A DNA stretch of 64,000 nt. Origin: an uncultured Lachnospiraceae bacterium. GTDB lineage: Bacteria; Bacillota; Clostridia; Lachnospirales; Lachnospiraceae. The translations under genes were made by a program, and so were the position numbers. This document shows, piece by piece, positions 53,211 to 61,433 of the stretch. Numbering within the stretch: the first letter of the stretch is position 1; each line of letters starts with the position of its first letter. The notes under the pieces are model-generated. The model was not told where the DNA came from, did not search any database, and was given only the letters and a program-made list of their open reading frames with translations. The stretch covers positions 1 to 64,000 of the forward strand of contig CAIFEV010000006.1 in the NCBI GenBank assembly GCA_903789615.1. Reading direction: 5' to 3'.

Positions 53211-53630
53211 ATGTTTGATGAAAACTGCGCCTACTGTGCGGAGGGCGAAAAGCTCGCCGCGTTCGGCATCAAGATCTGTGAGATGCCGATGTCCAAGCTC
53301 ATTCTGTTCAAAGAGCAGACCCACAGAGGCCGTGTGATCGTTGCCTGCAAAAAGCACGTCGACGATGTCACCCAGCTCACAAAGGAAGAGCGTGCCCAGT
53401 TCATGGAGGACATTAACCGCGCCGCAGAATGCCTTCACAAGACATTCCACCCGGACAAGATCAACTTCGGAGCATACGGCGACACCATGCACCACCTGCA
53501 TGTCCATCTCGTTCCGAAGTACCGGGACGAAGCCGAGTGGGGGGATGTCTTTGCCATGAATCCGCACAAGGTTGAACTGAGTGATGAAGAATATCAGAAA
53601 CTGATCGAAGAGATCAAAGCCAATCTCTGA
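53211..53630 (+). CDS. HIT family protein (nucleotide hydrolase/transferase)
   Basis: This 139-aa protein has the histidine triad HHLHVHLV (residues 94-101) and a CAYC pair at 6-9, as in HinT-like phosphoramidases. The substrate is probably an adenosine phosphoramidate or dinucleotide. GGAGG precedes the ATG, and a TATACT lies about 40 nt upstream without a strong -35. It is a single-gene unit between divergent and convergent neighbours. Confidence 0.93.
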   Translation: MFDENCAYCAEGEKLAAFGIKICEMPMSKLILFKEQTHRGRVIVACKKHVDDVTQLTKEERAQFMEDINRAAECLHKTFHPDKINFGAYGDTMHHLHVHLVPKYRDEAEWGDVFAMNPHKVELSDEEYQKLIEEIKANL

Positions 53631-53686
53631 AATCCGGGTGAATCCGGCCCCGGGAACGCTGTGCATACTCCTGCGGGGCAGAAATA

Positions 53687-53727
53687 ACCGCCGAAGTCAG
53701 AACAAGTCTGATTCCGGCGGTCTTTTT
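53687..53727. terminator. Bidirectional terminator between HIT and alcohol dehydrogenase genes
   Basis: ACCGCCG (53687-53693) pairs with CGGCGGT (53715-53721), with a nested TCAGA/TCTGA stem. CTTTTTAG follows on the plus strand and TATTTCTG on the minus strand. Confidence 0.85.
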
Positions 53728-53730
53728 AGT

Positions 53731-54921
53731 TTATTTCCATGAATCCTCGTAGATTTCAATGCACTCATCTCTTGTGAGCGGCACCGGGTCGAACTTCAGA
53801 AGTCTCTGGGTCGTCGCGATGGCGTTGTCCGCCATCTTCGCCGCATCTTCCTTTCGGATCCCGTAGTCGGACATCTTCAAATCATCCACGCCGCACGCCT
53901 TTTGAAGGGACAGAAGCGCTTCCAGGAAATCCTCCGCCCTTTTGGCATCCGTCTTTCCCAGATACCCTGCCATGTTAACAAATGTCTCATCCGCGCAGTG
54001 CAGACTGACAAAATGCCGGTAATACGCCATGGAGATCATGATAAGACCCGCACCGTGCGGAAGCGCCGGGTAATACGCGCTCATGGCGTGCTCGAGCGCA
54101 TGCTCGCCGATGCAGGAACTGCTGATCATGGCATAGCCCCCGAGCATGCTGGCAAAGCTCATGCCGGTCCTGGCTTCCATATCGCTCCCGTCTCTGACAG
54201 CTCTCGCCAGATACTTCCCGACGTTCTCAATTGCAGTCCGGGTCACCATGCCGCTGAACGCACAGGCGTTCACCGACAGGTGGCACTCCAGGCTGTGAAA
54301 CAGAGCGTCAAATCCCTGATAGGCCGTGAAGCGGGGCGGCACGGACGCGGTGAGCTGTGGGTCAACCACGGCGATCCTTGCAAAGAGGCTGTCCATGCGG
54401 CCGAGGCCGATCTTTTCATTGGTCAGCGGATTCGTGACGACGCCGTTGGCATCCACCTCCGATCCGGTTCCGGCCGTGGTCGGAATCGCGATCCACGGCA
54501 GCGGCTCCTTCTCCGGCTGCCGGTTCAAGCCTGTCATTCCGCCGGCATAGTCCCACAGATCATCAGACGGCTGCGGCGCAAACATTGCCATGATCTTGCC
54601 GGCGTCAAGCACCGAACCTCCGCCGAGCGCGACCACAAAATCGCAGCCCTGCTCTCTGGCCAGATTTGCTCCCGCTTCCACCGTGGATTTCACCGGGTTT
54701 GCCTCAACCTTGTTATAGAGCACATATTTCACGCCGGCTGCCGAAAGTTCCTTTTCGGTCCGGTCAAGATACCCATTTTCAATCACCGAACGGCCGCCGC
54801 TTGTCACCAGCAGTGCCTTCTTTCCCGGCATCTTCTGCCTGTGCAGGTCACTGAGCACGCCGCTCCCGAACAGCACGTGGGTCGGCTCAAAAAATGTAAA
54901 AGCTTCACGCATGAGCGCCAT
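53731..54921 (-). CDS. Iron-containing alcohol dehydrogenase (group III)
   Basis: This 396-aa NAD(P)-dependent enzyme reduces aldehydes to alcohols or the reverse. The nucleotide site is ALGGGSVLDAGK. PTTAGTGSEVDANGV follows. Metal ligands are the Asp and His of FDALFHSLECHLS and the two His in GEHALEHAMSAYYPALPHGAGL. The N-terminus FTFFEPTHVLFGSG is like butanol-dehydrogenase-type enzymes. It lies 23 bp downstream of the GH28 gene, so it may act on a product of that sugar pathway, but the substrate is not known. Confidence 0.9.
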   Translation of the reverse strand: MALMREAFTFFEPTHVLFGSGVLSDLHRQKMPGKKALLVTSGGRSVIENGYLDRTEKELSAAGVKYVLYNKVEANPVKSTVEAGANLAREQGCDFVVALGGGSVLDAGKIMAMFAPQPSDDLWDYAGGMTGLNRQPEKEPLPWIAIPTTAGTGSEVDANGVVTNPLTNEKIGLGRMDSLFARIAVVDPQLTASVPPRFTAYQGFDALFHSLECHLSVNACAFSGMVTRTAIENVGKYLARAVRDGSDMEARTGMSFASMLGGYAMISSSCIGEHALEHAMSAYYPALPHGAGLIMISMAYYRHFVSLHCADETFVNMAGYLGKTDAKRAEDFLEALLSLQKACGVDDLKMSDYGIRKEDAAKMADNAIATTQRLLKFDPVPLTRDECIEIYEDSWK

Positions 54922-54944
54922 CTCCTCCCCATCTGAAAGTGTTC

Positions 54945-56249
54945 TTACTCGTCAATTCTCTCTCTGCTGCAGAACTCCTTCATACTCCCGTCAATCTCAA
55001 GCTGCCCGTCCAGCGTGAAATTCTGCACATTCCGGGTGTACAAAACCGATATCTCATGGCGGTACACGCCCCTTGCCGACGGCATCTCGTCAAACACATC
55101 CGGGACGTGACTGCTCTGGCGCTTCAGTCTCAGAATCACATCCGAGAGATGAACATCCCGCACCGGCGAGTTTTCTTCTCCTGCGATGATAGACGTCCCC
55201 TCGCCGTCCATGTACAGATGGTCCACAAATATGCGGCTGATCTTTCCGGGAATGCGCTCAACGCCGCTGCGTCCTGTGGCGGAAATAAAAAGCGGGTCGC
55301 CCTTGCCCCACCACACGTGCACACCGGTGTCCCGCGTGGTGCAGTCTGCGTAACGCCTGGCATTTCCGGTTACGTGGTGGATCAGAATGTCATGAATCTT
55401 TCCTCCGTCGCGGCTGAAGATTCCAAAGCCTCTCGTGCAGTCCGAGAGCACGCAGTCCGAAAGGATAATGTGATGGATATCGCCCCACGTCTCCGTACCG
55501 ATTTTCAATGCGCAGGAGCGCGAGCGCATTGTGCAGCCGCTGATCACGATGTTCTCCGAGGCACCGTATTTTTTTGTCATCGGCGCCGTCGTCTTCACGA
55601 CAATACAGTCATCGCCCGTCCGGATGATGCACCCGCGGATCACGACATTGCTGCAGCAGTCCGGATCAATGCCGTCATTGTTGGCGCCCCGCTCGTTGTT
55701 CAGGATCCGGATGTTCTCGATCAGTACGTCCTGACAGCCGGCCAGATGAAGCGTCCAGTACGCCGAGTCCTCAAACGTCACGTCCCGCACCGTCAGCTTC
55801 CGGACATCCTCGAGAAAACTCATCCTCGGGCGGAATCCCTTTACTGCCAGCGGGCACTCATGAAGGCCGCCGTCCGCGTTATCGTCCCAGAATGCAAGTC
55901 TTCCCTGTCCGTCAATCGTGCCGTTTCCGGAAATTGTGATGTCCTCCTCGTGCCGGGCAAACAGAAATACGCCGCCTTCCCAGCCGGTGTCCGCGTTATC
56001 GTCCTCAAAATCTTTCATGAAGTCGATGACGTCGGAAGGATCAAGACTGGAGACGAGTCTCGCACCCGTATCCAGGTGCAGTTCAATGTGCGAGCGCAGC
56101 CGGAGGGAGCCGGAAAGAAAGGTGCCGGCCGGAATATTGACCGTTCCGCCTCCGGCTTTTGCCACCGTGTCGATCGTCTGCTGAATGGCCGCGGTGGCTT
56201 TTGTCCTGCCGTCACCCACCGCACCGAATTCCGTGATATCCCGAATCAT
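54945..56249 (-). CDS. GH28 glycoside hydrolase (polygalacturonase-like), cytoplasmic
   Basis: This 434-aa right-handed beta-helix enzyme has the GH28 active site. NNDGIDPD (190-197, with D192 and D195) is followed by TGDDC (211-215, D213-D214). The usual GHG motif is not plain; SRSCALKIGTETWG lies in its place. It starts MIRDITEFGAVGDGRTK and has no signal peptide, so it acts inside the cell on imported oligogalacturonate or a related sugar. It lies 18 bp after the AAA+ gene and 23 bp before the alcohol dehydrogenase. Confidence 0.85.
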   Translation of the reverse strand: MIRDITEFGAVGDGRTKATAAIQQTIDTVAKAGGGTVNIPAGTFLSGSLRLRSHIELHLDTGARLVSSLDPSDVIDFMKDFEDDNADTGWEGGVFLFARHEEDITISGNGTIDGQGRLAFWDDNADGGLHECPLAVKGFRPRMSFLEDVRKLTVRDVTFEDSAYWTLHLAGCQDVLIENIRILNNERGANNDGIDPDCCSNVVIRGCIIRTGDDCIVVKTTAPMTKKYGASENIVISGCTMRSRSCALKIGTETWGDIHHIILSDCVLSDCTRGFGIFSRDGGKIHDILIHHVTGNARRYADCTTRDTGVHVWWGKGDPLFISATGRSGVERIPGKISRIFVDHLYMDGEGTSIIAGEENSPVRDVHLSDVILRLKRQSSHVPDVFDEMPSARGVYRHEISVLYTRNVQNFTLDGQLEIDGSMKEFCSRERIDE

Positions 56250-56267
56250 ATGCTTCTTATCCTGCCT

Positions 56268-57788
56268 TTACTTAAGGATCTGTCTGACCTCATCGGCGCC
56301 GTAGCGCACGAATAATTTCCCGTTCTCTTCGATCTCCAGCAGCGCATGCGCCGCCAGATGCTCGGCTGCCTGTTCCAGGTCCCGCACGCCCGGCAGACCG
56401 ATATAATGGTCCACAACCGCCGCGGCGCCGTCATCACTCACCACGCATTCCTCCGGATGCATTCCCATCCGGCGCAGCACTTTCGGCAGAGAGAAGCGCT
56501 GAAAGATAATCTTCTTCTCCTCCGGCGAATAATCCGGGATGTCGATCACGGCAAAACGCGTCATCAGCGGATCGCTGATGCGGCTGCGGTCATTGGCCGT
56601 CGCGATCGGGTATACGCCGGTCGTCGGCACCGTGCACTCCATGTAGTTGTCGGTAAATCCCAGGTTGTCAAGAAGCGTCAGGAGCGCGTCCGCCGGATTG
56701 CCGTGCGAGCTCTTCGAGTCCGCCTTGTCCAGCTCATTGATGATAAAGACAAGATTGCTCTCGCCTGCCTGATAAAATGCCTCCATGATGGATCCCGGCT
56801 TTGCGTTTGAATACACTCTCGAACTCCCGGTGAGCTGCTCCGCGTCATGGATGGAACTCATGTCCAGGCTCGTCCACGGAAGCTGCAGAATCCGCGCCAC
56901 CGCATATGCGATCTGTGATTTACCGGTGCCGGCAGGGCCGACCAGAAGCAGTCCGTACGCCGGAAGCGTATGCGTCCGGTTAATCTGGATGATCGTCTCA
57001 ATGACTCTCTGCTTCACGTTTTCAAGACCAAACAGTTCTTCGTCAAGGATCTGTCTGGCACGCTTCGGATCAATCGAGCCAAAGTAGGAATCCTTCCAGC
57101 GGATATTGAGCATGATCGAGAGTGCCCGCAGGGCATGCCGCCTCTCGTCCGGTCCCACTTCCCGGGAGCGGGCGACCGCCAGATTGCGCTTTGCCCATTT
57201 CCGGATGTTGACCGGCAGTGTCTCGCCGGCGCAGGTGAGGTAGTCCGAGATCGTCTGCAGACTCGTCAGCTTCATCTCGTCGCTGTCTTCCTCTTCGATG
57301 TCCGAATCCGCCGCTTCGCGCACCGGAGGCTTGCTCTCCAGAAGCCTGCGGATCACATACTGCAGAAATCCGTCCTCGGCCGAGAGCTTCGCGACGCCGC
57401 CGGAATCCACCTCACGGATCTTGTAGACTGCATACCCCTCCGGTGTGGACTGTCCCGTCAGCCGGACCAGAATCTGACTGCTGCCCAGCCACGCGATGAG
57501 CCTTGTGAACCGGGAATCCACTTTCAGGATATCCTCTGTCCTGCGGGTGTCCGGCCGGCCATACCCGAACGCCGTGCCTTTCTTCGGATCTGTGAACAGC
57601 CCCGTCACATGGTGTTCCAGTTCTCCGCCGCGCTGAGCGATCACAAGCATCGGGTGCGCGCTGTCACAGGCCGGATTGTCCGCATCAAATTCCGTGTAAG
57701 TCACTTTCGCAGCGATTTCTTCCTGTCTTTTCTTTTCCTGTTCAGCCGGCACCCCGCCATTGCTGAAATCAAAAATACGATCTGCCAT
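56268..57788 (-). CDS. Lon-like AAA+ ATPase lacking a protease domain
   Basis: This 506-aa protein has an unrecognised N-terminal half (1 to about 235, with an acidic linker near 160-172) and a C-terminal AAA+ domain like that of Lon. FGLENVKQRVIETIIQI (253-269) is followed by Walker A GPAGTGKS (284-291). The Walker B region is LVFIINELDK (346-355), with Asn where most have Asp. Sensor 1 is IATAND (395-400) and a likely arginine finger is in DPLMTRF. No Ser-Lys protease domain follows. Its client is unknown. It lies 18 bp upstream of the GH28 gene and 24 bp after flavodoxin on the same strand. Confidence 0.75.
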   Translation of the reverse strand: MADRIFDFSNGGVPAEQEKKRQEEIAAKVTYTEFDADNPACDSAHPMLVIAQRGGELEHHVTGLFTDPKKGTAFGYGRPDTRRTEDILKVDSRFTRLIAWLGSSQILVRLTGQSTPEGYAVYKIREVDSGGVAKLSAEDGFLQYVIRRLLESKPPVREAADSDIEEEDSDEMKLTSLQTISDYLTCAGETLPVNIRKWAKRNLAVARSREVGPDERRHALRALSIMLNIRWKDSYFGSIDPKRARQILDEELFGLENVKQRVIETIIQINRTHTLPAYGLLLVGPAGTGKSQIAYAVARILQLPWTSLDMSSIHDAEQLTGSSRVYSNAKPGSIMEAFYQAGESNLVFIINELDKADSKSSHGNPADALLTLLDNLGFTDNYMECTVPTTGVYPIATANDRSRISDPLMTRFAVIDIPDYSPEEKKIIFQRFSLPKVLRRMGMHPEECVVSDDGAAAVVDHYIGLPGVRDLEQAAEHLAAHALLEIEENGKLFVRYGADEVRQILK

Positions 57789-57812
57789 TTTCCCCGGATT
57801 CCAATCTGTAAA

Positions 57813-58283
57813 TTACTGTGCCAGCCATTTTCTGATAGCATCGTCGGTTGTTGCTGCCGTTATCCTGAGGCCCTCGCCGATCTTCGCCTCCGGATACAGC
57901 CTGCGCAGTTCCTCCGTGCTCTGCTTCACGCCGGCACCGCCGGACGTGGCAAATGGCAGAATCGTGTGACCGGAAATGTCGAAACTGTCAAGAAATGTGT
58001 CGATAATCCTCGGGGCCTTTCCCCACCAGATCGGATATCCTACGATAATCGTGCCGTATCCGTCGACATATGGCAGTTTTCCTTTGATCGCCGGCCGGCA
58101 TCCCTCGTCCTCCATCTCGATGTTGCAGCGGGCCTCGGAAGCTGTCCAGTCCAGATCTTCTCTGGTGTACGCATCCTCAGGCTCGATCCGGAAGTCCTCC
58201 GCGCCAAGAATTCCCGCGATTCTCTTCCCGGCCTTCTCTGTATTGCCGTCAACGCTGAAATATACTACAAGTGCTGGTTTCAT
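57813..58283 (-). CDS. Flavodoxin family protein
   Basis: This 156-aa FMN-binding electron carrier or quinone/flavin reductase has the phosphate loop YFSVDGNTEKAGKRI (8-22) and GYPIWWGKAPRIIDTFLDS. The flavodoxin-4 pattern ATSGGAGV appears later. The ATG at 58283 follows AAGGAA. A longer frame upstream overlaps the iol terminator and is rejected. It is followed by the AAA+ gene, 24 bp away. Confidence 0.9.
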   Translation of the reverse strand: MKPALVVYFSVDGNTEKAGKRIAGILGAEDFRIEPEDAYTREDLDWTASEARCNIEMEDEGCRPAIKGKLPYVDGYGTIIVGYPIWWGKAPRIIDTFLDSFDISGHTILPFATSGGAGVKQSTEELRRLYPEAKIGEGLRITAATTDDAIRKWLAQ

Positions 58284-58385
58284 ATAGCTTCCTTTCCTGC
58301 ATAATGCACTTTTCATTGTTGTACTGCCTGTATTATACGGCAAAGCAGGCGGAAATAACAGTTTGCCGGAAGCGGCCCATGCCTG

Positions 58386-58421
58386 CAAAAAAAGAACCGC
58401 ACCAATTACGGCACGGTTCTT
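58386..58421 (-). terminator. Inositol operon terminator
   Basis: AAGAACCG (58392-58399) and CGGTTCTT (58414-58421) form the stem around a small inner pair, with five T following on the minus strand. It lies about 30 bp after the aldolase stop and closes the iol operon. Confidence 0.88.
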
Positions 58422-58450
58422 TTCACCGGGATCTTCCGGGTCCTGTTCCA

Positions 58451-59302
58451 TTACATCTTCGGAACCTTTCCGCAGTTAAACACGCGGATGTGGTGCTTTA
58501 CGTTTTCGTATACGCCCTGTACTTCCGCCTCGCTCAGGTCAAAGTAATTGTGCGCTCCTTCGCTCTTCAGATACTTTTCCGCAGACGCGGTCAGGTGATT
58601 AAAACTTGCCGTCGCAATGTTGACCTTGCGGATGCCGCACCCGATCGCTCTCTGAAAGTCCGCATCGCTGATGCCGCTGCCGCCGTGAAGGACGAGCGGA
58701 AGACTGCCGGTTCTCTTATGGATTTCCTCCAGCACGTCAAATGCCAAGTGCGGAGCTGTAGGATAGTTTCCGTGCGCATTGCCGATGGCGACGGCAAGGC
58801 AGTCAATTCCTGTCTCCTGCACAAAACGCTGTGCGGCCGCAGGATCCGTGTAGCGGATCTCATGCTCCTCGCCGCCTTCTGCGCCGCCGACCAGACCGAG
58901 CTCTGCCTCTACCGTCGCACCGTACTTTGCCGCGCGTCTGACAACTTCCTTTGTGCGCTCGATATTCTCCTCAAACGGATAGGTCGAGCTGTCAAACATC
59001 ACGGACGTAAATCCGTAATCGAGCGCCTCCTGAACAACCTCCATCGTGAGGCCGTGGTCCAGGTTCAGCGCCACGTCAACCTTTGCCGATTTGGCCGCGG
59101 AGACCATCATCGGTCCCATGAGCCGGAACGGGGATGCTGCCATGCGCTTCTCGGCAATCTGCATGATCACCGGCGTATTCATCTCCTCCGCCGCCCGGAT
59201 CACACCCATGACCATTTCCATGTTGCCGACATTAAATGCACCTACGCCTCTGTCCTGCGCCTGTGCATCCAGCATCAGCTTTTTCATTGTGACAAGTGCC
59301 AT
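58451..59302 (-). CDS. iolJ: Class II aldolase, probably 6-phospho-5-dehydro-2-deoxy-D-gluconate aldolase
   Basis: This 283-aa zinc aldolase is of the fructose-bisphosphate aldolase class II family. Metal and substrate ligands lie in LNLDHGL, VEAELGLVGG, AIGNAHG and LHGGSGI, with the catalytic Asp in DHG. In the iol operon its expected reaction is splitting 2-deoxy-5-keto-gluconate-6-phosphate into malonate semialdehyde and DHAP. Fructose-bisphosphate or tagatose-bisphosphate aldolase is not excluded from sequence alone. It is the last gene, before the terminator. Confidence 0.85.
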   Translation of the reverse strand: MALVTMKKLMLDAQAQDRGVGAFNVGNMEMVMGVIRAAEEMNTPVIMQIAEKRMAASPFRLMGPMMVSAAKSAKVDVALNLDHGLTMEVVQEALDYGFTSVMFDSSTYPFEENIERTKEVVRRAAKYGATVEAELGLVGGAEGGEEHEIRYTDPAAAQRFVQETGIDCLAVAIGNAHGNYPTAPHLAFDVLEEIHKRTGSLPLVLHGGSGISDADFQRAIGCGIRKVNIATASFNHLTASAEKYLKSEGAHNYFDLSEAEVQGVYENVKHHIRVFNCGKVPKM

Positions 59303-59314
59303 GTGTGCTCCTTA

Positions 59315-60469
59315 TCAGGCCCAGAGATTGCGGTACATCTGCTCGATGTCTTCCTTCGTGATATCACGCATTGTGTTCTGCGGAGAACCAGAATCCAGCG
59401 CATCCGAAGCCATCTTCGGAATCTGTGCGAAGAACTCGTCGCGGTTCACGCCGTACTGCTCGAGTGTCGGTGTATTCAGCTCATCAACAATGCCGCAGAC
59501 AGCTGCCAGGAACTTCTCAGAAGCCGTCTTGTCATCATCCTCTGCTGACGCCACGCCGATTGTGCGTCCCAGGATGGCAAATCTGTCATACGCGCCCGGA
59601 AGAGCAAACTTGAAGCACTCCTTCAGAAGCATTGCGTTGCTGAGGCCATGTGCTATGTGGAAGATTGCGCCGATCGGACGGCTCATGCCGTGGATCAGGG
59701 TAACGGATGAGTTGTTGAAGCTGATGCCGGCTTCCAGAGCTGCGATAGACATCTGAACTCTGGCCTCTTCATCCTTGCCATTCTTGTAAGCCTTCGGCAG
59801 ATATGCGAAAATTCTCTTCACAGCAGACAGGGCAAATGTATCCGAAAGCGGCTGTGCCTTTCTGGATGTGAAAGCTTCTGTGCAGTGGCACAGAGCATCC
59901 AGTCCGGTGTGAGCGGTAACACCTGCCGGTGCCGTCATTGTGAACTGCGGATCGATGATGGCCAGGGTGGACATCAGGCAGGCACCTTTGAGCAGCATCT
60001 TGACCTGCTTCTGTGTATTGTTGATGATCGTGAACTGTGTCGCCTCAGAACCGGTTCCGGCTGTCGTCGGGATCGCTACAAGCGGCGGCATCTTTACATC
60101 GATGACCTTGCCCATGTAATCGTCGATGCTTCCGCCATTTTCCACAAGGGATCCGATCGCCTTCATGGAGTCCATCGGGCTGCCGCCGCCGAGGCCGATC
60201 AGGAAATCGCACTTCTCTGCCTTGTACTTCTCAAGGCCTGCCGCAATCATGGTGTCAGTCGGCTCGCCGGTGATATCCGAATAAATCGCGTAGTCAACCC
60301 CCTCGTCCTTCAGAGCTGCCTCAACCTTGCCGCAGTTGCCGAGCTTGACCATCATCGGGTCCGTTACGATCAGAGCTTTCCTGCCGAAGCCCGGAAACTT
60401 TGCCTTTGCAAGGTCCAGAGCACCGCTGCCGTTGATAATCTGTCCAGGTACAATAAATTCTCTTGCCAT
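59315..60469 (-). CDS. Iron-containing alcohol dehydrogenase in the inositol operon
   Basis: This 384-aa group III Fe-alcohol dehydrogenase has LGGGSPMDSMKAIG, PTTAGTGSEATQFT, and the ligand segments GLDALCHCTEAF and HGMSRPIGAIFHIAHGLSNA. The position between iolB and the aldolase suggests that it reduces malonate semialdehyde to 3-hydroxypropionate, or reduces acetaldehyde, to regenerate NAD in anaerobic growth. That assignment is inference. It differs clearly from the dehydrogenase at 53731-54921. Confidence 0.87.
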   Translation of the reverse strand: MAREFIVPGQIINGSGALDLAKAKFPGFGRKALIVTDPMMVKLGNCGKVEAALKDEGVDYAIYSDITGEPTDTMIAAGLEKYKAEKCDFLIGLGGGSPMDSMKAIGSLVENGGSIDDYMGKVIDVKMPPLVAIPTTAGTGSEATQFTIINNTQKQVKMLLKGACLMSTLAIIDPQFTMTAPAGVTAHTGLDALCHCTEAFTSRKAQPLSDTFALSAVKRIFAYLPKAYKNGKDEEARVQMSIAALEAGISFNNSSVTLIHGMSRPIGAIFHIAHGLSNAMLLKECFKFALPGAYDRFAILGRTIGVASAEDDDKTASEKFLAAVCGIVDELNTPTLEQYGVNRDEFFAQIPKMASDALDSGSPQNTMRDITKEDIEQMYRNLWA

Positions 60470-60502
60470 TGTCTGTCTCCTCTGTGGTTAAGCCACACGT
60501 CT

Positions 60503-61291
60503 TCAGTCAAACTTCGCGTCATTCATCCAGAGATACCGGTCGTCCTCAAAGCGGCTCGTCTGCAGCCACGGATTGTCCGGAAGATGACGGATCATCCAGC
60601 AGGTGTACATCTGGAAACCCGGCGCCGCCGACTGCGGATGAAGCTGCCCGCCCGGGATCGCCGAAAAGCTGTTGTCAACGCTCTTGAAGACCTGATCGCC
60701 TACGAAGCTTGCGCCGAATCCTTCCGGACGGTCAAACTTGAAATAATAGCACTCCGGCTGCGGATGTCTGTGCGGCAGATATCCCGACCAGTTGCCGCGG
60801 TCATTGAGCACCTCGCCGAGAACCATGTTGCTCTCCGGGCAGATGTCCTTGTCAAAGATCGTGTTCACGCGGCGCTTCGCTGTGTTGCCGTACTTGCCGA
60901 CAGCCGACCACTTCCACGGAGCATCCTCCGGCTTGTAAAGCTTTGCGGCAAACTTCGTGTCATTCTTCGTGCGCTGTACAAGAATCTGAGAATCCGCCAG
61001 TGCTTTCACGGCAAATGCACTTCCCGTCGCAACATGCAGTGCCCACGGGCCTTCGGTGAATACATCCTTGCGGGATGCTTCCTGCGTCGTCCCGTCCCAG
61101 GAAAACTCTACTCTTCCGGAAAGAAGCAGCGCAGCCGCTTCCTCGCCGTCAGTCGTGAAATTTCTTGTCTCTCCGGACTTCATGCGATAGACACGGATGT
61201 CCATCATCATGTCCGAATAGTCATTCGTATATGTTGTGAGAATTTCCTCACCATTCGCATCAAACTGCGGATAGCCGAATACCTTGCTCAT
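60503..61291 (-). CDS. iolB: 5-deoxy-glucuronate isomerase
   Basis: IolB (262 aa) converts 5-deoxy-glucuronate to 5-dehydro-2-deoxygluconate in myo-inositol catabolism. It is a two-cupin protein. The family motif VLNDRGNWSGYLPHRHPQPE, with its metal-binding His residues, lies near the middle. YYFKFDRPEGF and HPQSAAPGFQMYTCWM follow. Length is typical. iolD precedes it by 142 bp, the largest gap in the operon. Confidence 0.96.
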   Translation of the reverse strand: MSKVFGYPQFDANGEEILTTYTNDYSDMMMDIRVYRMKSGETRNFTTDGEEAAALLLSGRVEFSWDGTTQEASRKDVFTEGPWALHVATGSAFAVKALADSQILVQRTKNDTKFAAKLYKPEDAPWKWSAVGKYGNTAKRRVNTIFDKDICPESNMVLGEVLNDRGNWSGYLPHRHPQPECYYFKFDRPEGFGASFVGDQVFKSVDNSFSAIPGGQLHPQSAAPGFQMYTCWMIRHLPDNPWLQTSRFEDDRYLWMNDAKFD

Positions 61292-61369
61292 ACGAAAATA
61301 TCCTTTCTTTCTTCACATTCCGGCGCTGCCGCGCCTGCATGCTCAGATCTGTTGTCGTGCCTGGAGCCC

Positions 61370-61402
61370 GGCCAGATTGGCCTGCAAGCAGTCCATCTGG
61401 CC
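61370..61402 (-). other. Hairpin in the iolD-iolB gap
   Basis: GGCCAGAT (61370-61377) pairs with ATCTGGCC (61395-61402) with a 17-nt loop. No T-run follows, so it is not an ordinary terminator. It may be an RNA processing or stability element between iolD and iolB. Confidence 0.4.
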
Positions 61403-61433
61403 GTCTGCTCCGGCACTGGACTTATCACATCCA

